This document shows positions 8,252 through 20,792 of a DNA stretch of 64,000 bases, in pieces. The DNA lies in assembly GCF_009299475.1 (NCBI RefSeq), contig NZ_WBSN01000001.1, positions 124,001 to 188,000 of the forward strand. Direction: 5' to 3'. The stretch's first letter is position 1. Every line of letters starts with the position of its first letter. Source of the DNA: Bifidobacterium avesanii (GTDB taxonomy: Bacteria > Actinomycetota > Actinomycetes > Actinomycetales > Bifidobacteriaceae). The notes under the pieces are model-generated. The model had not been told where the DNA came from, did no database searches, and was given only the letters and a program-made list of their open reading frames with translations. The position numbers were made by a program, and so were the translations under genes.

Positions 8252-8845
8252 TCAGGACCGCCCGAACGTTGCGATGCGGTCGGCCCATGTTCCGCCGACC
8301 GGCACCAAGGTCACGATTCTAGTCCCATCGCCGGTCACCTCGCCGTCCGAGCCGGCCACGGAGGCCGCGTCCGCCGGAACGGGGCGATCGATGTGGATTT
8401 CGAGACGCTCGTCGATGAGCGCGGCGGCCATCTGCTCGCCCCACTCCATGAGCACGACCGTGTCATCCTGCGGGTCCTCGAGCTCCTCGTCCAGTCCGAG
8501 CGACTCGAGTTCGTCGAGCAGCGCGTCGGCGGCGTCCTGGCCGGGGGCGTAGCCGGAGCCGCCGAGCCGGTAGGCGTCCACGTGCACCAGATGGGCGGGC
8601 GAGCCGTCCGGGAAGCGCCCCTCCAGCTCGCGCGCGATGGTGAACGTGGGCGAGACGATCGGCTCGGCGATGGAAAGCCCCCTGCCGACGCCCTGCGCGA
8701 ACGTGGTCTTGCCGGCGCCGAGCGGACCGGACAGCAGCAGCACGTCGCCGCCGCGCAGCAGTCCGGCGACGCGTTCTCCGAGCGCGCGCATGGATTCGCC
8801 CGTGGGGGCCTCGATGGTGATGGATGCGTTGCGGGTGCCGTTCAT
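8252..8845 (-). CDS. tsaE: tRNA t6A biosynthesis ATPase TsaE
   Basis: P-loop ATPase that drives turnover of the TsaB-TsaD complex. 197 aa from ATG 8845. The Walker A motif is SGPLGAGKTTFAQG (about residue 40), followed by VSPTFTIARE, the HVDAYRLG switch region and VVLMEWGE. It is 40-50 residues longer than E. coli TsaE owing to an insert after DAYRLGG and a C-terminal tail. The start is 2 bp after the holA stop, so it is co-transcribed and probably coupled. The frame is open well upstream of this ATG, but that extension is the holA shadow. Confidence 0.93.
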   Translation of the reverse strand: MNGTRNASITIEAPTGESMRALGERVAGLLRGGDVLLLSGPLGAGKTTFAQGVGRGLSIAEPIVSPTFTIARELEGRFPDGSPAHLVHVDAYRLGGSGYAPGQDAADALLDELESLGLDEELEDPQDDTVVLMEWGEQMAAALIDERLEIHIDRPVPADAASVAGSDGEVTGDGTRIVTLVPVGGTWADRIATFGRS

Positions 8846-8847
8846 GG

Positions 8848-9834
8848 TCACTGCTGTCCTTTCCGGCTGATGAGTTCGATGCTGGTCTCCAGCGCGTACA
8901 GGGGATCGCCGCCGTTGGTCTTGCTTTGCTCGTCGGCCCATGCGAGCGTCTGGATGCAGCGGGACAGGCCGGCGCTCGTCCAGCCGTCGAGCTGACGGGT
9001 GGCGTTGCGCAGCACCCACGGGTTGGTTTTCGTCTCCGCGGCCGAGATGACGCCGGATTTGACGGCAGAGGCCTTGGCGAGGGTGCGCAGCTTGCTGGCG
9101 AGCGCGCCGATCAGCGCGATCGGGTCGGTGCCCTGTGCGACGGCGGAGCGCATGGCGATGATCGCCTCGGCGATCCTGCCCTCCACCGCCCGGTCGGCCA
9201 CCATGAATCCGGTGACCTGCGGGTTGGCGGTGAGGTACTGGTTGACGCGGTCGAGCGGCATGGGGTCGTCGTCGAAGTCGAAGGCGAGCTGGTGGCACAT
9301 GGCCGCGAGTTCGCCGGTCCTCTCCCCCAGCACGCTCACGAGCTGCTGGGCGGCGAGCGGCTCCACGCGCCGCCCGTCGCGTTCGAAGCACTGGTAGACG
9401 AAGTTCAGCTTGGCGTCCGGCTTCTTGAGGTCCGGCACCTCCACCCTGACGGCTCCGGCGCGCACGATCTGGTCGACGACACGCTTGCCCTTCACGCCAC
9501 CCTCGTGCTGGCAGATGACGATGCTCGAATTCGCGGGGTCGGCGGCGCACTGCTTGGCGTACGCGGCCATGGCGTCGCCGAGCTTGTCGTCGGCGGACTG
9601 GAGGTTGTCCACGCGCACGACGGCCACGTCGCTCAGCAGCGAGGGGCTCACCGCCTCGTCGAACGCGTAGGAGTCGCAGGAGGCGGCGTCCAGTTCGATG
9701 AATTCGGCGTCCGGGCGGGCGTCCATGGCCTTGTGGCACAGGTCGCGCACCTCCAGGCCGTTGAGATACGCGTCCCCGCCGAAGACGATGCGGAACGGCG
9801 GTTCCGCGCCCTGCGTGCGTGCCGTTCGTGCCAT
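8848..9834 (-). CDS. holA: DNA polymerase III delta subunit
   Basis: Clamp-loader delta subunit, 328 aa from ATG 9834. The N-terminal domain begins FRIVFGGDAYLNGLEVRDL, with the Walker-A-like region degenerate as expected for delta. The middle domain includes VVRVDNLQSADDKLGDAMAAY and the C-terminal helical collar contains ALIGALASKLRTLAK, typical of HolA. It wrenches the beta clamp open during loading. It lies between comEC (65 bp upstream) and tsaE (2 bp downstream); a comEA-comEC-holA order is common in Gram-positives. Confidence 0.92.
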   Translation of the reverse strand: MARTARTQGAEPPFRIVFGGDAYLNGLEVRDLCHKAMDARPDAEFIELDAASCDSYAFDEAVSPSLLSDVAVVRVDNLQSADDKLGDAMAAYAKQCAADPANSSIVICQHEGGVKGKRVVDQIVRAGAVRVEVPDLKKPDAKLNFVYQCFERDGRRVEPLAAQQLVSVLGERTGELAAMCHQLAFDFDDDPMPLDRVNQYLTANPQVTGFMVADRAVEGRIAEAIIAMRSAVAQGTDPIALIGALASKLRTLAKASAVKSGVISAAETKTNPWVLRNATRQLDGWTSAGLSRCIQTLAWADEQSKTNGGDPLYALETSIELISRKGQQ

Positions 9835-9899
9835 GCGGCCCACTTCCCTTCGTGCCGTTCCCGTTCGTGCCTTGCACGGTCCAACTTGCCTTGCACAGT

Positions 9900-11804
9900 C
9901 TAGCTTGGACGCCGCCCATGCGGTGCCCACACGCCGCCGCGCAGCATGCGGGCGGTTTCGCCGGCCCAGACGCCGAGCCGCATGACCGGCGTGGGGCGGA
10001 AGACGTCCGCGCGCTCCCCGGGCGCGAGTCCGGCGGCCCGTCGCTCCGTCCGCCGTCGGCGGGCGATCAACCGGCGGACCGCGAGCGCCATGCCCGCCTC
10101 GGCGGCCAGCAGGAAGCACGCGGCGCCCGGCCCCTGCCCCCACGGCAGCGAGGCGAACGGGCTGCCGGCGCACCACAGGGCCACGCGTTCCATGATCGCC
10201 GTGCCGCCACTCGCCACCCACGCGCAGCGGTAGCCGGCCTCCGGCGCCCACCAGCTCAGGGCGAGTCCCAGCAGTCCGGCGAGCGTGGAGAAGGAGACGA
10301 CCGGCGCGGTGAGCAGGTTCGCCAGCACGCCGAGCACCGGCAGCTGGCCCTCCATGAGCGTCTGCAGCGGCAGGGCGAGCGCTTGCGCGGCCACGGTCAC
10401 GCCGACCGCCTCGGCGAGGGCGGCGGGCAGGATGGGCGCGAGCAGCTCGGCGACCGGCCGGGCCCACCAGACGATGCCGGCCACGGCCGCGCAGGACAGC
10501 GCGAAGCCGAGGCTGCGCGCCAGACCGGGGTCGAGGATGATCGCGGCGACGACGGTGACGCACAGCATGCCCATGCCCTGCGAGCGCCGGCCGCGCAACA
10601 GCGCGAACGCGCCAATGCCGCCCATGACGAGCGCGCGCAGCACCGAGTCGGCGGGCATCATCAGCGCGGCGAGCAGCGCGTACGCGCCCATGACGAGCAT
10701 GGGCATGAACGGGCGCCCGACGTGCAGCAGGCCGCACAGACGGCGCGCCAGCACGCCGATGAGCGCGAAGTGGCCGCCGGACACGGCCATGAGGTGCATG
10801 ATGCCGCATGCGCGGAAGGCGTCCTCCACGCGTTCGGCGTATGCGGGGTCCACGTCCGGCAGCGCGGGGTCGCGCATGTCCGGGTCAGCCACGTCGCCAC
10901 CCAGCAGGCCGAGCGTCAGTCCGGGCACCAGCAGCCGCCCCTGCGGGTCGAGGCGCTGCGTGGCGTGCACGAACGCCGACTGCGCCCGGTATGCCAGACG
11001 CCGGACCCATGTGGGCTCGCGGAGTTCCGTAGGCGTGCCGTCGACCGACACCCATGCCGGCGCCGACCCGAATCCGGGGCGTTCCAGCGTGCCGTCCAGC
11101 CAGTACGATCCGCCCTGCCGCAACGCGCAGTCGCTCCCCGTGGCGTACACTCGGGCGGATGCGCGGTCGCCGGACAGCACGCCTTCGTGCAGAAGCGCGG
11201 TCACGGTCACGTCGAGGCGGCAGTCGAAGCCCCGCCGGTCCGAGGAGATGGGCGGCTCGTCCACGCGCACGCCCACGCCGACGGCCACGGCATGGTCGCC
11301 CAGCGCGCGCTGCACGGGTCCGCGTTCGACGATCCACAGCTGCGCGAACGTGGCCAGACCGGCGACCAGCATGCCGGCGCACAGCACCGTAATGTGCGGC
11401 AGCAGGAAGCGGAGCCATGCGGCCGCCGCGGATTGCGGGGCGCCGTCCGCGCAGGAGGAACGGGAGCGCCCGGCGCGACGGCCGGCATGGCGTCCGGTTC
11501 GGGTCGGCCGCGCTGGCCGGTGCAGGACTGCAATCCCTGAAACCGGTATTGAAACCGATGTCGCAACCGGTGCCGGCGCATTCTCCCAGCGATTCCCCCG
11601 CCGGCGAGCAACACCGACGGAGCCGAGGAACAGGACGCCGGACAATAGCGCCGTCAGCGCCGCGAGCACGCCCAGCACCGCCGGCATGCGATCGACGCCG
11701 ACGGTATGGCACAGCAGCGCCGACGCCCATACGCCGCATGCCACGGGCACGAGCCGCCAGTCCCGGCTTCCCCGCTCGCGCGATTCGTCCGGCGCCAGCT
11801 TCAT
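9900..11804 (-). CDS. comEC: ComEC/Rec2-type DNA-uptake membrane channel
   Basis: Polytopic membrane protein, 634 aa, predicted to pass single-stranded DNA through the cytoplasmic membrane. The N-terminal DUF4131/OB-like region is followed by the Competence domain with its conserved core FRACGIMHLMAVSGGHFALIG and about eight further helices. The C-terminal metallo-beta-lactamase domain of B. subtilis ComEC is absent; the gene stops soon after the last helices. The ATG overlaps the comEA stop (ATGA). Known bifidobacteria are not readily naturally competent, so function is uncertain, but the gene is intact. Confidence 0.9.
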   Translation of the reverse strand: MKLAPDESRERGSRDWRLVPVACGVWASALLCHTVGVDRMPAVLGVLAALTALLSGVLFLGSVGVARRRGNRWENAPAPVATSVSIPVSGIAVLHRPARPTRTGRHAGRRAGRSRSSCADGAPQSAAAAWLRFLLPHITVLCAGMLVAGLATFAQLWIVERGPVQRALGDHAVAVGVGVRVDEPPISSDRRGFDCRLDVTVTALLHEGVLSGDRASARVYATGSDCALRQGGSYWLDGTLERPGFGSAPAWVSVDGTPTELREPTWVRRLAYRAQSAFVHATQRLDPQGRLLVPGLTLGLLGGDVADPDMRDPALPDVDPAYAERVEDAFRACGIMHLMAVSGGHFALIGVLARRLCGLLHVGRPFMPMLVMGAYALLAALMMPADSVLRALVMGGIGAFALLRGRRSQGMGMLCVTVVAAIILDPGLARSLGFALSCAAVAGIVWWARPVAELLAPILPAALAEAVGVTVAAQALALPLQTLMEGQLPVLGVLANLLTAPVVSFSTLAGLLGLALSWWAPEAGYRCAWVASGGTAIMERVALWCAGSPFASLPWGQGPGAACFLLAAEAGMALAVRRLIARRRRTERRAAGLAPGERADVFRPTPVMRLGVWAGETARMLRGGVWAPHGRRPS

Positions 11805-12586
11805 CGCGCCACCAGCTGGTCGCGCATTTTCGCCAGCGTCTTGGGGCCGATGCCGGGCACGTCGAGCAACTCGTTCACGCTGGAGAACGGCCCGTTGCGG
11901 TTGCGGTGGTCCACGATCCGCTGGGCGATGGCCGGTCCGATGCCTTTGACCGCGTCGAGTTCCGCCGCGCTGGCCGTGTTGAGGTTCACGCGCCCGTCGT
12001 CGGCAGCTTGCTCCGAGGCGAAGGACGACGATGCAGAGGAGGAGGAAGAAGAAGCGGACGACGAGGACGATGGAGACGGCAACGACGTGGGTCCGCCGCC
12101 ATCGTCGGAGTGACCGGAATCATCGGCGCCGGAGCGAGCGGAACCGCCGGTCTCATCGCCCGGCGTCGGGGATTCGGAACCGGAGCCGGGCGGCACGTCG
12201 GTTTCGCCCGCCCGCTCCCCCGGTTCCGCTTCCTCATCCGGCGGCGCCCCGCCCGTCCCGGTCCCCGCGGCCATCGTGCCCGCCGCGGCCGCAACCGCCG
12301 CGCGGTCCGTCCTTGACGCGTTCGCCGCCTGCTGGGCCAGCAGCGTGAGGCTCGCCGCCAGCGCGCCCACGAGCAGCAGCACGACGACGAGCGCGTGCAC
12401 GGGCCTGAGCGTGACGCGCGGGCGGGAACGGATCCGCTCGGCCTCCCGGTTTTCCAACATTCGCACGGCGTCGTCCGCGGGACGCACGCCGGCGAGCCGG
12501 CCGAGTATGGAGCCGTCGGGAGCGGATCCGCCGGGGACGGAGCCGGCATCCAACGGCGGCGGAGGCGGGTTGAGCTGATGTTCCAT
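11801..12586 (-). CDS. comEA: ComEA-type helix-hairpin-helix DNA-binding protein
   Basis: Membrane-anchored DNA receptor of the competence system, 261 aa from ATG 12586. There is a short Pro-rich N-terminus, then one membrane helix (ALVVVLLLVGALAASLTLL, about residues 70-90). A long Asp/Gly/Ser-rich extracytoplasmic linker includes a serine run. The C-terminal double helix-hairpin-helix domain has VNLNTASAAELDAVKGIG and NELLDVPGIGPKTLAKM. An upstream in-frame ATG at 12661 would add 25 residues, but it overlaps the leuS terminator region. Followed directly by comEC. Confidence 0.9.
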   Translation of the reverse strand: MEHQLNPPPPPLDAGSVPGGSAPDGSILGRLAGVRPADDAVRMLENREAERIRSRPRVTLRPVHALVVVLLLVGALAASLTLLAQQAANASRTDRAAVAAAAGTMAAGTGTGGAPPDEEAEPGERAGETDVPPGSGSESPTPGDETGGSARSGADDSGHSDDGGGPTSLPSPSSSSSASSSSSSASSSFASEQAADDGRVNLNTASAAELDAVKGIGPAIAQRIVDHRNRNGPFSSVNELLDVPGIGPKTLAKMRDQLVAR

Positions 12587-12670
12587 GCCTCCACCGTGGA
12601 GCACGCCGAGGCGCGGGTCCAATCCAGACTTCCCTGTGGTCGAATGTGCCTCATTGGCCATATAGCAAGG

Positions 12671-12699
12671 AACCCCACCCGCATAACGCGGATGGGGTT
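12671..12699 (-). terminator. Terminator-like hairpin between leuS and comEA
   Basis: AACCCCA..CCGC / GCGG..TGGGGTT stem with one mismatch each side and a 5-nt loop, 36 bp past the leuS stop on the minus strand. It is followed by only a short T-rich run. It should separate leuS from the comEA operon. Confidence 0.65.
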
Positions 12700-12734
12700 C
12701 GCTCACAGCGCAATGACGGGCGGAATCGCCGGCA

Positions 12735-15701
<2,967 letters not shown>

Positions 15702-15863
15702 AGTGCCCAAGTATCGTGTTTCTGCTGGACACGTCCCGCGGGCGTACCACATAGCGAAAGTCGGGCCGTCCCCGCGTAAAAATGCGGGTCGAAAACGACG
15801 AAATCGGGAATTCCAAGCGCCAAACCCCCGTCGGGGCGTCGGTTTCGGCCCGTAAAACGCGAA

Positions 15864-15909
15864 GATCCCCCCGTCTCGCACCGCGAAGGGCGGCGGAAAC
15901 GGGAGGATC
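15864..15909 (-). terminator. Probable gluD terminator
   Basis: Arms GATCCCCCCGT (15864-15874) and ACGGGAGGATC (15899-15909) pair with one mismatch, 42 bp past the gluD stop; the intervening bases also pair partly. On the minus strand it is followed by a T-rich stretch. The rest of the roughly 250-bp gap up to leuS holds only the leuS promoter. Confidence 0.55.
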
Positions 15910-15951
15910 GCATGATGCTCGGCTCGGGTAGGGCCGGGCGGAGCGGGCGCG

Positions 15952-17019
15952 TCACTCCGGGCGCTGGAACAGCTTGGGCTTCATGTCCGGGTGCTTCGGG
16001 TCGTGGCCGTGCTCGAGGTGCGACGTGCGCCAGTCCTCGGTCACGGCGTTGGAGCCGTGGTAGTGGTCCGGGTAAAGCGGCTCGGCGCCGCCCTGCGGGC
16101 GCTCGCGCTCCTGGGCGCGCTCCTGGGCCGGCACGTTGGACGGGTCCATGATGGCGATCGGCGCCTGGACGGGCGGCTTGGCGATGCCCATGGTGCGCCG
16201 CTGCATGCGCTCCGGCAGGCTCTCCGAGAGCTTGGAGAGCAGGTAGCTGAGGATGAAGTAGATCACGCCGGCGACCACGAGGGCCTGCAGCATGTTGAAG
16301 TACATGGAGCCGAGGCGGCGGGACTCCTGCAGCAGGTCGGTGTACATGATGATCGAGCCGAGGGCGGTGTCCTTGAGGACCACGACGAGCTGGGTGATCA
16401 TGGCGGGCAGCATGGCGATGAGGGCCTGCGGCACCTCGACGCTCATGAGGGCGCGCACCGGGCCCATGCCCAGCGCCACGGCGGCCTCGTGCTGGCCCTT
16501 GGGCAGGTTGCCCACGCCGGAGCGCACAAGCTCGGCGACCACGGAGCCGTTGTAGAGGATCAGGCCCCACACGACGGCCCAGAAGGAGGCGTCGTCGCTC
16601 ATGCCCATGAACGAGAAGCCTCGCCACAGGAAGATCATGAACAGCAGGACCGGCACGGCGCGGCAGAACTCGACGATCACGGAGGCCACGAGCTTGACGG
16701 GCCAGAAGTCGAGCAGTCGGCCGATGCCGAAGACCACGCCGAAGACGACGGCGCCGATGATGGCGAGCACGGACGCCTCGAGGGTCTTCCACAGGCCGGG
16801 CAGGTAGAAGTCGACCCACGCCTCGGAGTTGAGTGCCGGCTCCCACAGCTCCCAGCTCAGCTGGTTCTGGCCCTTGGGCGGGTTGGCGAGGCGGTAGAGC
16901 ACCGCGGCGAGCAGGCCGAGGAGCAGGAGCGCGCCGATGATGTTGGCGACGAAGATCTTGCGGCGGCCCTTGGGACCGGGTTCGTCGAAGAGCACGGATG
17001 CGGATGTGCTGTTGGCCAT
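15952..17019 (-). CDS. gluD: Glutamate-type amino-acid ABC transporter permease GluD
   Basis: Polar amino-acid ABC permease (HisM/GlnP superfamily), 355 aa. The N-terminus is cytosolic, with the first helix at about 25-45. The core permease domain contains CRAVPVLLFMIFLWRG, the EAA-loop region QHEAAVALGMGPVRALMSVEVPQAL, and KDTALGSIIMYTDLL, a family hallmark. After the last helix there is an unusually long, hydrophilic, His/Asp-rich C-terminal tail of about 75 residues. It is the last gene of gluABCD and starts 13 bp after gluC. Likely substrate is glutamate, by analogy with corynebacterial GluABCD. Confidence 0.92.
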   Translation of the reverse strand: MANSTSASVLFDEPGPKGRRKIFVANIIGALLLLGLLAAVLYRLANPPKGQNQLSWELWEPALNSEAWVDFYLPGLWKTLEASVLAIIGAVVFGVVFGIGRLLDFWPVKLVASVIVEFCRAVPVLLFMIFLWRGFSFMGMSDDASFWAVVWGLILYNGSVVAELVRSGVGNLPKGQHEAAVALGMGPVRALMSVEVPQALIAMLPAMITQLVVVLKDTALGSIIMYTDLLQESRRLGSMYFNMLQALVVAGVIYFILSYLLSKLSESLPERMQRRTMGIAKPPVQAPIAIMDPSNVPAQERAQERERPQGGAEPLYPDHYHGSNAVTEDWRTSHLEHGHDPKHPDMKPKLFQRPE

Positions 17020-17032
17020 GGTGTGCTCCTTT

Positions 17033-17710
17033 CTAACGGCGGACCGCGAGCTTGTTGGACAGGTAGGTGGTCAGCAGGCCGATCGGGATGATCATGATCA
17101 CGTAGCCGAGCGCGAAGATGAGGAAGATCGTGACGATGAGGTTCGCGTTGTACTCGATCATGGTGCTCATGAGGCTCGAGGTCTCGGTGGCCACGGACGC
17201 GGCGGCCGCGACGGTGGAGTTCTTGAGCAGCGCGATCAGCGTGTTGCCCAGCGGGGCCACGGCGCCGCGGAAGGCCTGCGGCAGGATGATGATGGAGGCG
17301 GACTGGAAGAAGTTGAGTCCGAGCGAGCGGGCGGCCTCCGCCTGGCCGAGCGGCACGGTGTTGATGCCGCTTCGCAGCGACTCGCACACGAACGCGGACG
17401 TGTACACGGACAGGCCGGTGACGGCGAGCCAGAAGAAGTTCGTGTCGAAGTTGTCCGAGAACTGGAACTTGAGCTGGCCGAACACGCCCAGCACCATGAA
17501 GACCATGATGATGGTCAGCGGCATGTTCTTGAAGAACTCCACCCAGCCGGCGGCGAACCCGCGCAGCGAGGCGATGGGCGAGATTCGCATGGTGACCAGA
17601 ATCACGCCCAGGATCAGGGAAAGCAAAGCGCTCCACAGGGTCAGTTCGATGTTGACCAGGAACGCGGCCAGAATGTCATACTGGCTGAACAGATCGGCGA
17701 ATCCCGACAT
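17033..17710 (-). CDS. gluC: Glutamate-type amino-acid ABC transporter permease GluC
   Basis: 225-aa permease, the partner of GluD. Five or so helices; the hallmark loop is GQAEAARSLGLNFFQSASIIILPQ read in segments around residues 110-135, followed by APLGNTLIALLKNST. It begins MSGFADLFSQYDILAAFLVN, typical of GluC. A strong hairpin separates it from gluB upstream, so its level is probably set below that of the binding protein. Confidence 0.93.
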   Translation of the reverse strand: MSGFADLFSQYDILAAFLVNIELTLWSALLSLILGVILVTMRISPIASLRGFAAGWVEFFKNMPLTIIMVFMVLGVFGQLKFQFSDNFDTNFFWLAVTGLSVYTSAFVCESLRSGINTVPLGQAEAARSLGLNFFQSASIIILPQAFRGAVAPLGNTLIALLKNSTVAAAASVATETSSLMSTMIEYNANLIVTIFLIFALGYVIMIIPIGLLTTYLSNKLAVRR

Positions 17711-17740
17711 CGCACCTCATTTCTCTTGTATCGTGTTCAA

Positions 17741-17788
17741 CGCGGTTCCGGGCGGGAAGGGGACTCGCCCTCCCCGCCCGGAACCGCG
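17741..17788 (-). promoter_or_regulatory. Long GC-rich hairpin between gluB and gluC
   Basis: Inverted repeat of about 20 bp (CGCGGTTCCGGGCGGG at 17741-17756 pairs with CCCGCCCGGAACCGCG at 17773-17788, with further pairing inside). It sits in the 111-bp gap after the binding-protein gene, inside the operon. Such stems usually cause partial termination or protect the upstream mRNA, giving excess binding protein over permease. The first downstream bases on the transcribed strand are not a clear U-run, so stabilisation or attenuation is more likely than full termination. Confidence 0.7.
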
Positions 17789-17821
17789 GATGGTTTTTAT
17801 TGCATTGCCGACGGATTGGCG

Positions 17822-18667
17822 TCAGGACAGCTGGGACTCCAGCGTGTCCTTGGCGTTGAGCTTGGCGTCCGGGGTGTAGCCGGTGCCCTGCATGTTGGAG
17901 TCGATGGCCTTCTGCCAGGAGCCGTCCTCGATCATGTCCTTGATGGCGGCGTTCACCTTGCTCTTGAGCTCGGTGTCGCCCTTCTTGAGGCCCACGCCGT
18001 AGGGCTCCTCGGAGAAGGTCTTGCCCACGACCTTGAGCTGGCCGTTGCCCTTGGCGGCGGCGAGGCCGGCGAGGATGATGTCGTCGGTGGTCACGGCGTC
18101 GACGGTGCCGGAGATGAGGGCCGTCACGCACTCGGCGTAGCCGGTCTGCTCCATGAGCTGGACCTCGCTGGCGAACTTGTCCTTGACGTTCTGCGCGGAG
18201 GTGGAGCCGGTGACGGAGCACAGCTTCTTGCCGTTGAGGGAGTCCGGGCCGGTGATGGTGCCGGCGTCGGTGTTGCGGATCAGGAGGTCCTGGCCGGCGA
18301 CGAAGTACGGGCCGGCGAAGTCGACGACCTCCTTGCGCTTGTCGTTGATGGTGTAGGTGGCGAAGATGAGGTCCACGTCGCCGTTCTGGATCAGCGTCTC
18401 GCGCTGCTTGGAGGGGGCTTCCTTCCACACGATCTGGTCCTCGGAGTAGCCGAGCTTCTTGGCCACGTACTTGGCCACGTCCACGTCGAAGCCGGTGTAG
18501 GTGTTGCCCTTCTTGAAGCCGAGGCCGGGCTGGTCGAACTTGATGCCGATGGTGATCTTCGGGCCGTCGGACTTGGAGGCGTCGTTGGAAGAACCGCAGG
18601 CTGCCATGGAACCGAGGCAAGCGACGGCGGCGACGGCGGCCAGCGCCTTCTTGAACATGTGCTTCAT
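17822..18667 (-). CDS. gluB: Glutamate-type ABC transporter binding lipoprotein GluB
   Basis: Extracellular amino-acid-binding lipoprotein (SBP_bac_3), 281 aa. ATG 18667 is preceded by GAGAGGAAACAAA, a good Shine-Dalgarno. The signal peptide (basic KHMFKK, hydrophobic core) ends at the lipobox LGSMAAC-G. The ligand-binding fold shows IGIKFDQPGLGFKKG and GFDVDVAKYVAKKLG near the start and SEEPYGVGLKKGDTELKSKV near the end. TAGTAT (18714-18719 complement) upstream suggests its own promoter, separate from that of gluA. Confidence 0.95.
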   Translation of the reverse strand: MKHMFKKALAAVAAVACLGSMAACGSSNDASKSDGPKITIGIKFDQPGLGFKKGNTYTGFDVDVAKYVAKKLGYSEDQIVWKEAPSKQRETLIQNGDVDLIFATYTINDKRKEVVDFAGPYFVAGQDLLIRNTDAGTITGPDSLNGKKLCSVTGSTSAQNVKDKFASEVQLMEQTGYAECVTALISGTVDAVTTDDIILAGLAAAKGNGQLKVVGKTFSEEPYGVGLKKGDTELKSKVNAAIKDMIEDGSWQKAIDSNMQGTGYTPDAKLNAKDTLESQLS

Positions 18668-18713
18668 TTTGTTTCCTCTCTGTGTGCGGCTCGTGATTGC
18701 CGAACCGCTCTCG

Positions 18714-18719
18714 ATACTA
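18714..18719 (-). promoter_or_regulatory. Likely -10 element of gluB, with an upstream palindrome
   Basis: TAGTAT on the minus strand, 46 bp before the gluB ATG, in the 157-bp gap after gluA. A near-palindrome CACGT-GAAATTT-ACGTG (18752-18768) lies about 35 bp further upstream and could bind a regulator. There is no convincing -35, so the promoter call is tentative. Confidence 0.4.
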
Positions 18720-18824
18720 GGGACGCCATATTTCGTACGACATCCCGAGTTCACGTGAAATTTACGTGGCGGCCGCGCGGGCCCCCGGCGTTTCCCGATG
18801 GCCCGCTGCCGGCCCGGCGCGGGC

Positions 18825-19604
<780 letters not shown>

Positions 19605-19632
19605 ACTGACACCCCTTTTTCTTGCGGTCTCA

Positions 19633-19656
19633 AGCGCAGGCGTCCAGCCTTGCGCT
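19633..19656 (-). promoter_or_regulatory. Leader hairpin upstream of gluA
   Basis: AGCGCAGGC / GCC-TTGCGCT stem with a single bulge and a 5-nt loop, 29 bp before the gluA start. It is in the right place for a leader structure, but no riboswitch family is recognised. Confidence 0.4.
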
Positions 19657-19772
19657 AACGGAGGGTCAGGCTAACACGGATTTGTAACGGATTGGTATAG
19701 TCGCGGACGAGATCGCGGCCAAGAGTCCACAATGCGGACGGCATTTGGACGCCACGCGGCCGCTTGGGACGG

Positions 19773-20723
19773 TCACTTGAACATGCGCGAGCGGGTGAGG
19801 AACCACGTCACCACGGCGGACACGGCCAGCGAGATGAGGATCACCACGGCGAAGCCCCACGGCTTGTCGCTGAACGGCATGCCGAGCATGCCCTCCTGGA
19901 AGTTCATGCCGTACATGGAGAACACGAGCGTGGGGATGGACAACGTGATGGAGATGATGGTGAAGATGCGCATCACGTTGTTGAGGTTGTTGGACACGAT
20001 CGAGGCGAACGCGTCGGTCATGTTCGCGAGAACGCCGCTGTAGATGTTCGCCATCTCGATGGCCTGCTTGTTCTCGGTGATGACGTCGGAGAGCAGGTCG
20101 GCGTCCTCCGGGTACTGCTTGATGCGCGCCAGCGTGCCCAGCTTCTCGAGCACGATTTCGTTCGACTTGAGGGACGTGGCGAAGTAGACCAAGGTCTTGC
20201 TCAGCTCGAGCAGCGAGAGGATCTCCCGGTTCTGCATGGAGTGGCGGAGCTTCAGTTCGAGCTTGTCGCTCTCGCGGTCGATGATGCGCAGGTAGCGCAG
20301 GTACATGGTGGCGTTGCGGTACAGGATCTGCAGGATGAACCGCGACTTCATGAACGTGTTGAACCCGCGGATCGTGCCCTCCATGAACGGGTGGAGCACC
20401 GGGGTGTCCTGCATGCACACGGTGATGATGAGCCCCTCGGTGACGATGATCGACAACGGGATGGTCTCGTACCAGTCGCGCCCGCCGCGCTCCTCCACGG
20501 TCGGGATGTCCACGATGACCATGGTGTAGCCGTCCTCGACGTCCACGCGCGAGCGTTCCTCATCATCCAGCGGGGCCCTGAGGTCGGCCAGGTCGATGCC
20601 GGTCTGGGAGGCGACGGTGGCGAGCTCCACGTCGGTCGGTTCGGACAGACACAGCCACGAACCGTTCTCGGGTTTGCCGATCTGCTCCACTTGGCCGTTG
20701 ATGGTGCTGAAGATGCGCAACAT
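19773..20723 (-). CDS. CorA-family divalent metal transporter
   Basis: 316-aa CorA-type Mg2+/Co2+ channel. The N-terminal 240 residues form the cytosolic alpha/beta funnel. Two C-terminal helices follow, the first ending in the signature YGMN (about residue 267, SMYGMNFQ), the second ending MFK. The loop after YGMN lacks the MPEL of E. coli CorA, as in many CorA-II members. ATG 20723 has GTGAAAGACC upstream. It stands alone between gluA and the GH129-like gene. Confidence 0.93.
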   Translation of the reverse strand: MLRIFSTINGQVEQIGKPENGSWLCLSEPTDVELATVASQTGIDLADLRAPLDDEERSRVDVEDGYTMVIVDIPTVEERGGRDWYETIPLSIIVTEGLIITVCMQDTPVLHPFMEGTIRGFNTFMKSRFILQILYRNATMYLRYLRIIDRESDKLELKLRHSMQNREILSLLELSKTLVYFATSLKSNEIVLEKLGTLARIKQYPEDADLLSDVITENKQAIEMANIYSGVLANMTDAFASIVSNNLNNVMRIFTIISITLSIPTLVFSMYGMNFQEGMLGMPFSDKPWGFAVVILISLAVSAVVTWFLTRSRMFK

Positions 20724-20792
20724 GGTCTTTCACCCGCCTCCCGTTCGTTCCGTGCGCGGGGCCCGCCCCGCCGTTAACCTCGCTCTAGGATA

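Noticed and set aside
15702..15863. Possible T-box leader upstream of leuS, because GTGGTACGCCCGCG resembles the T-box antiterminator core
   Set aside because: No stem I specifier loop, no AG bulge, and a GATACT promoter 8 nt before the ATG leaves no room for a leader.
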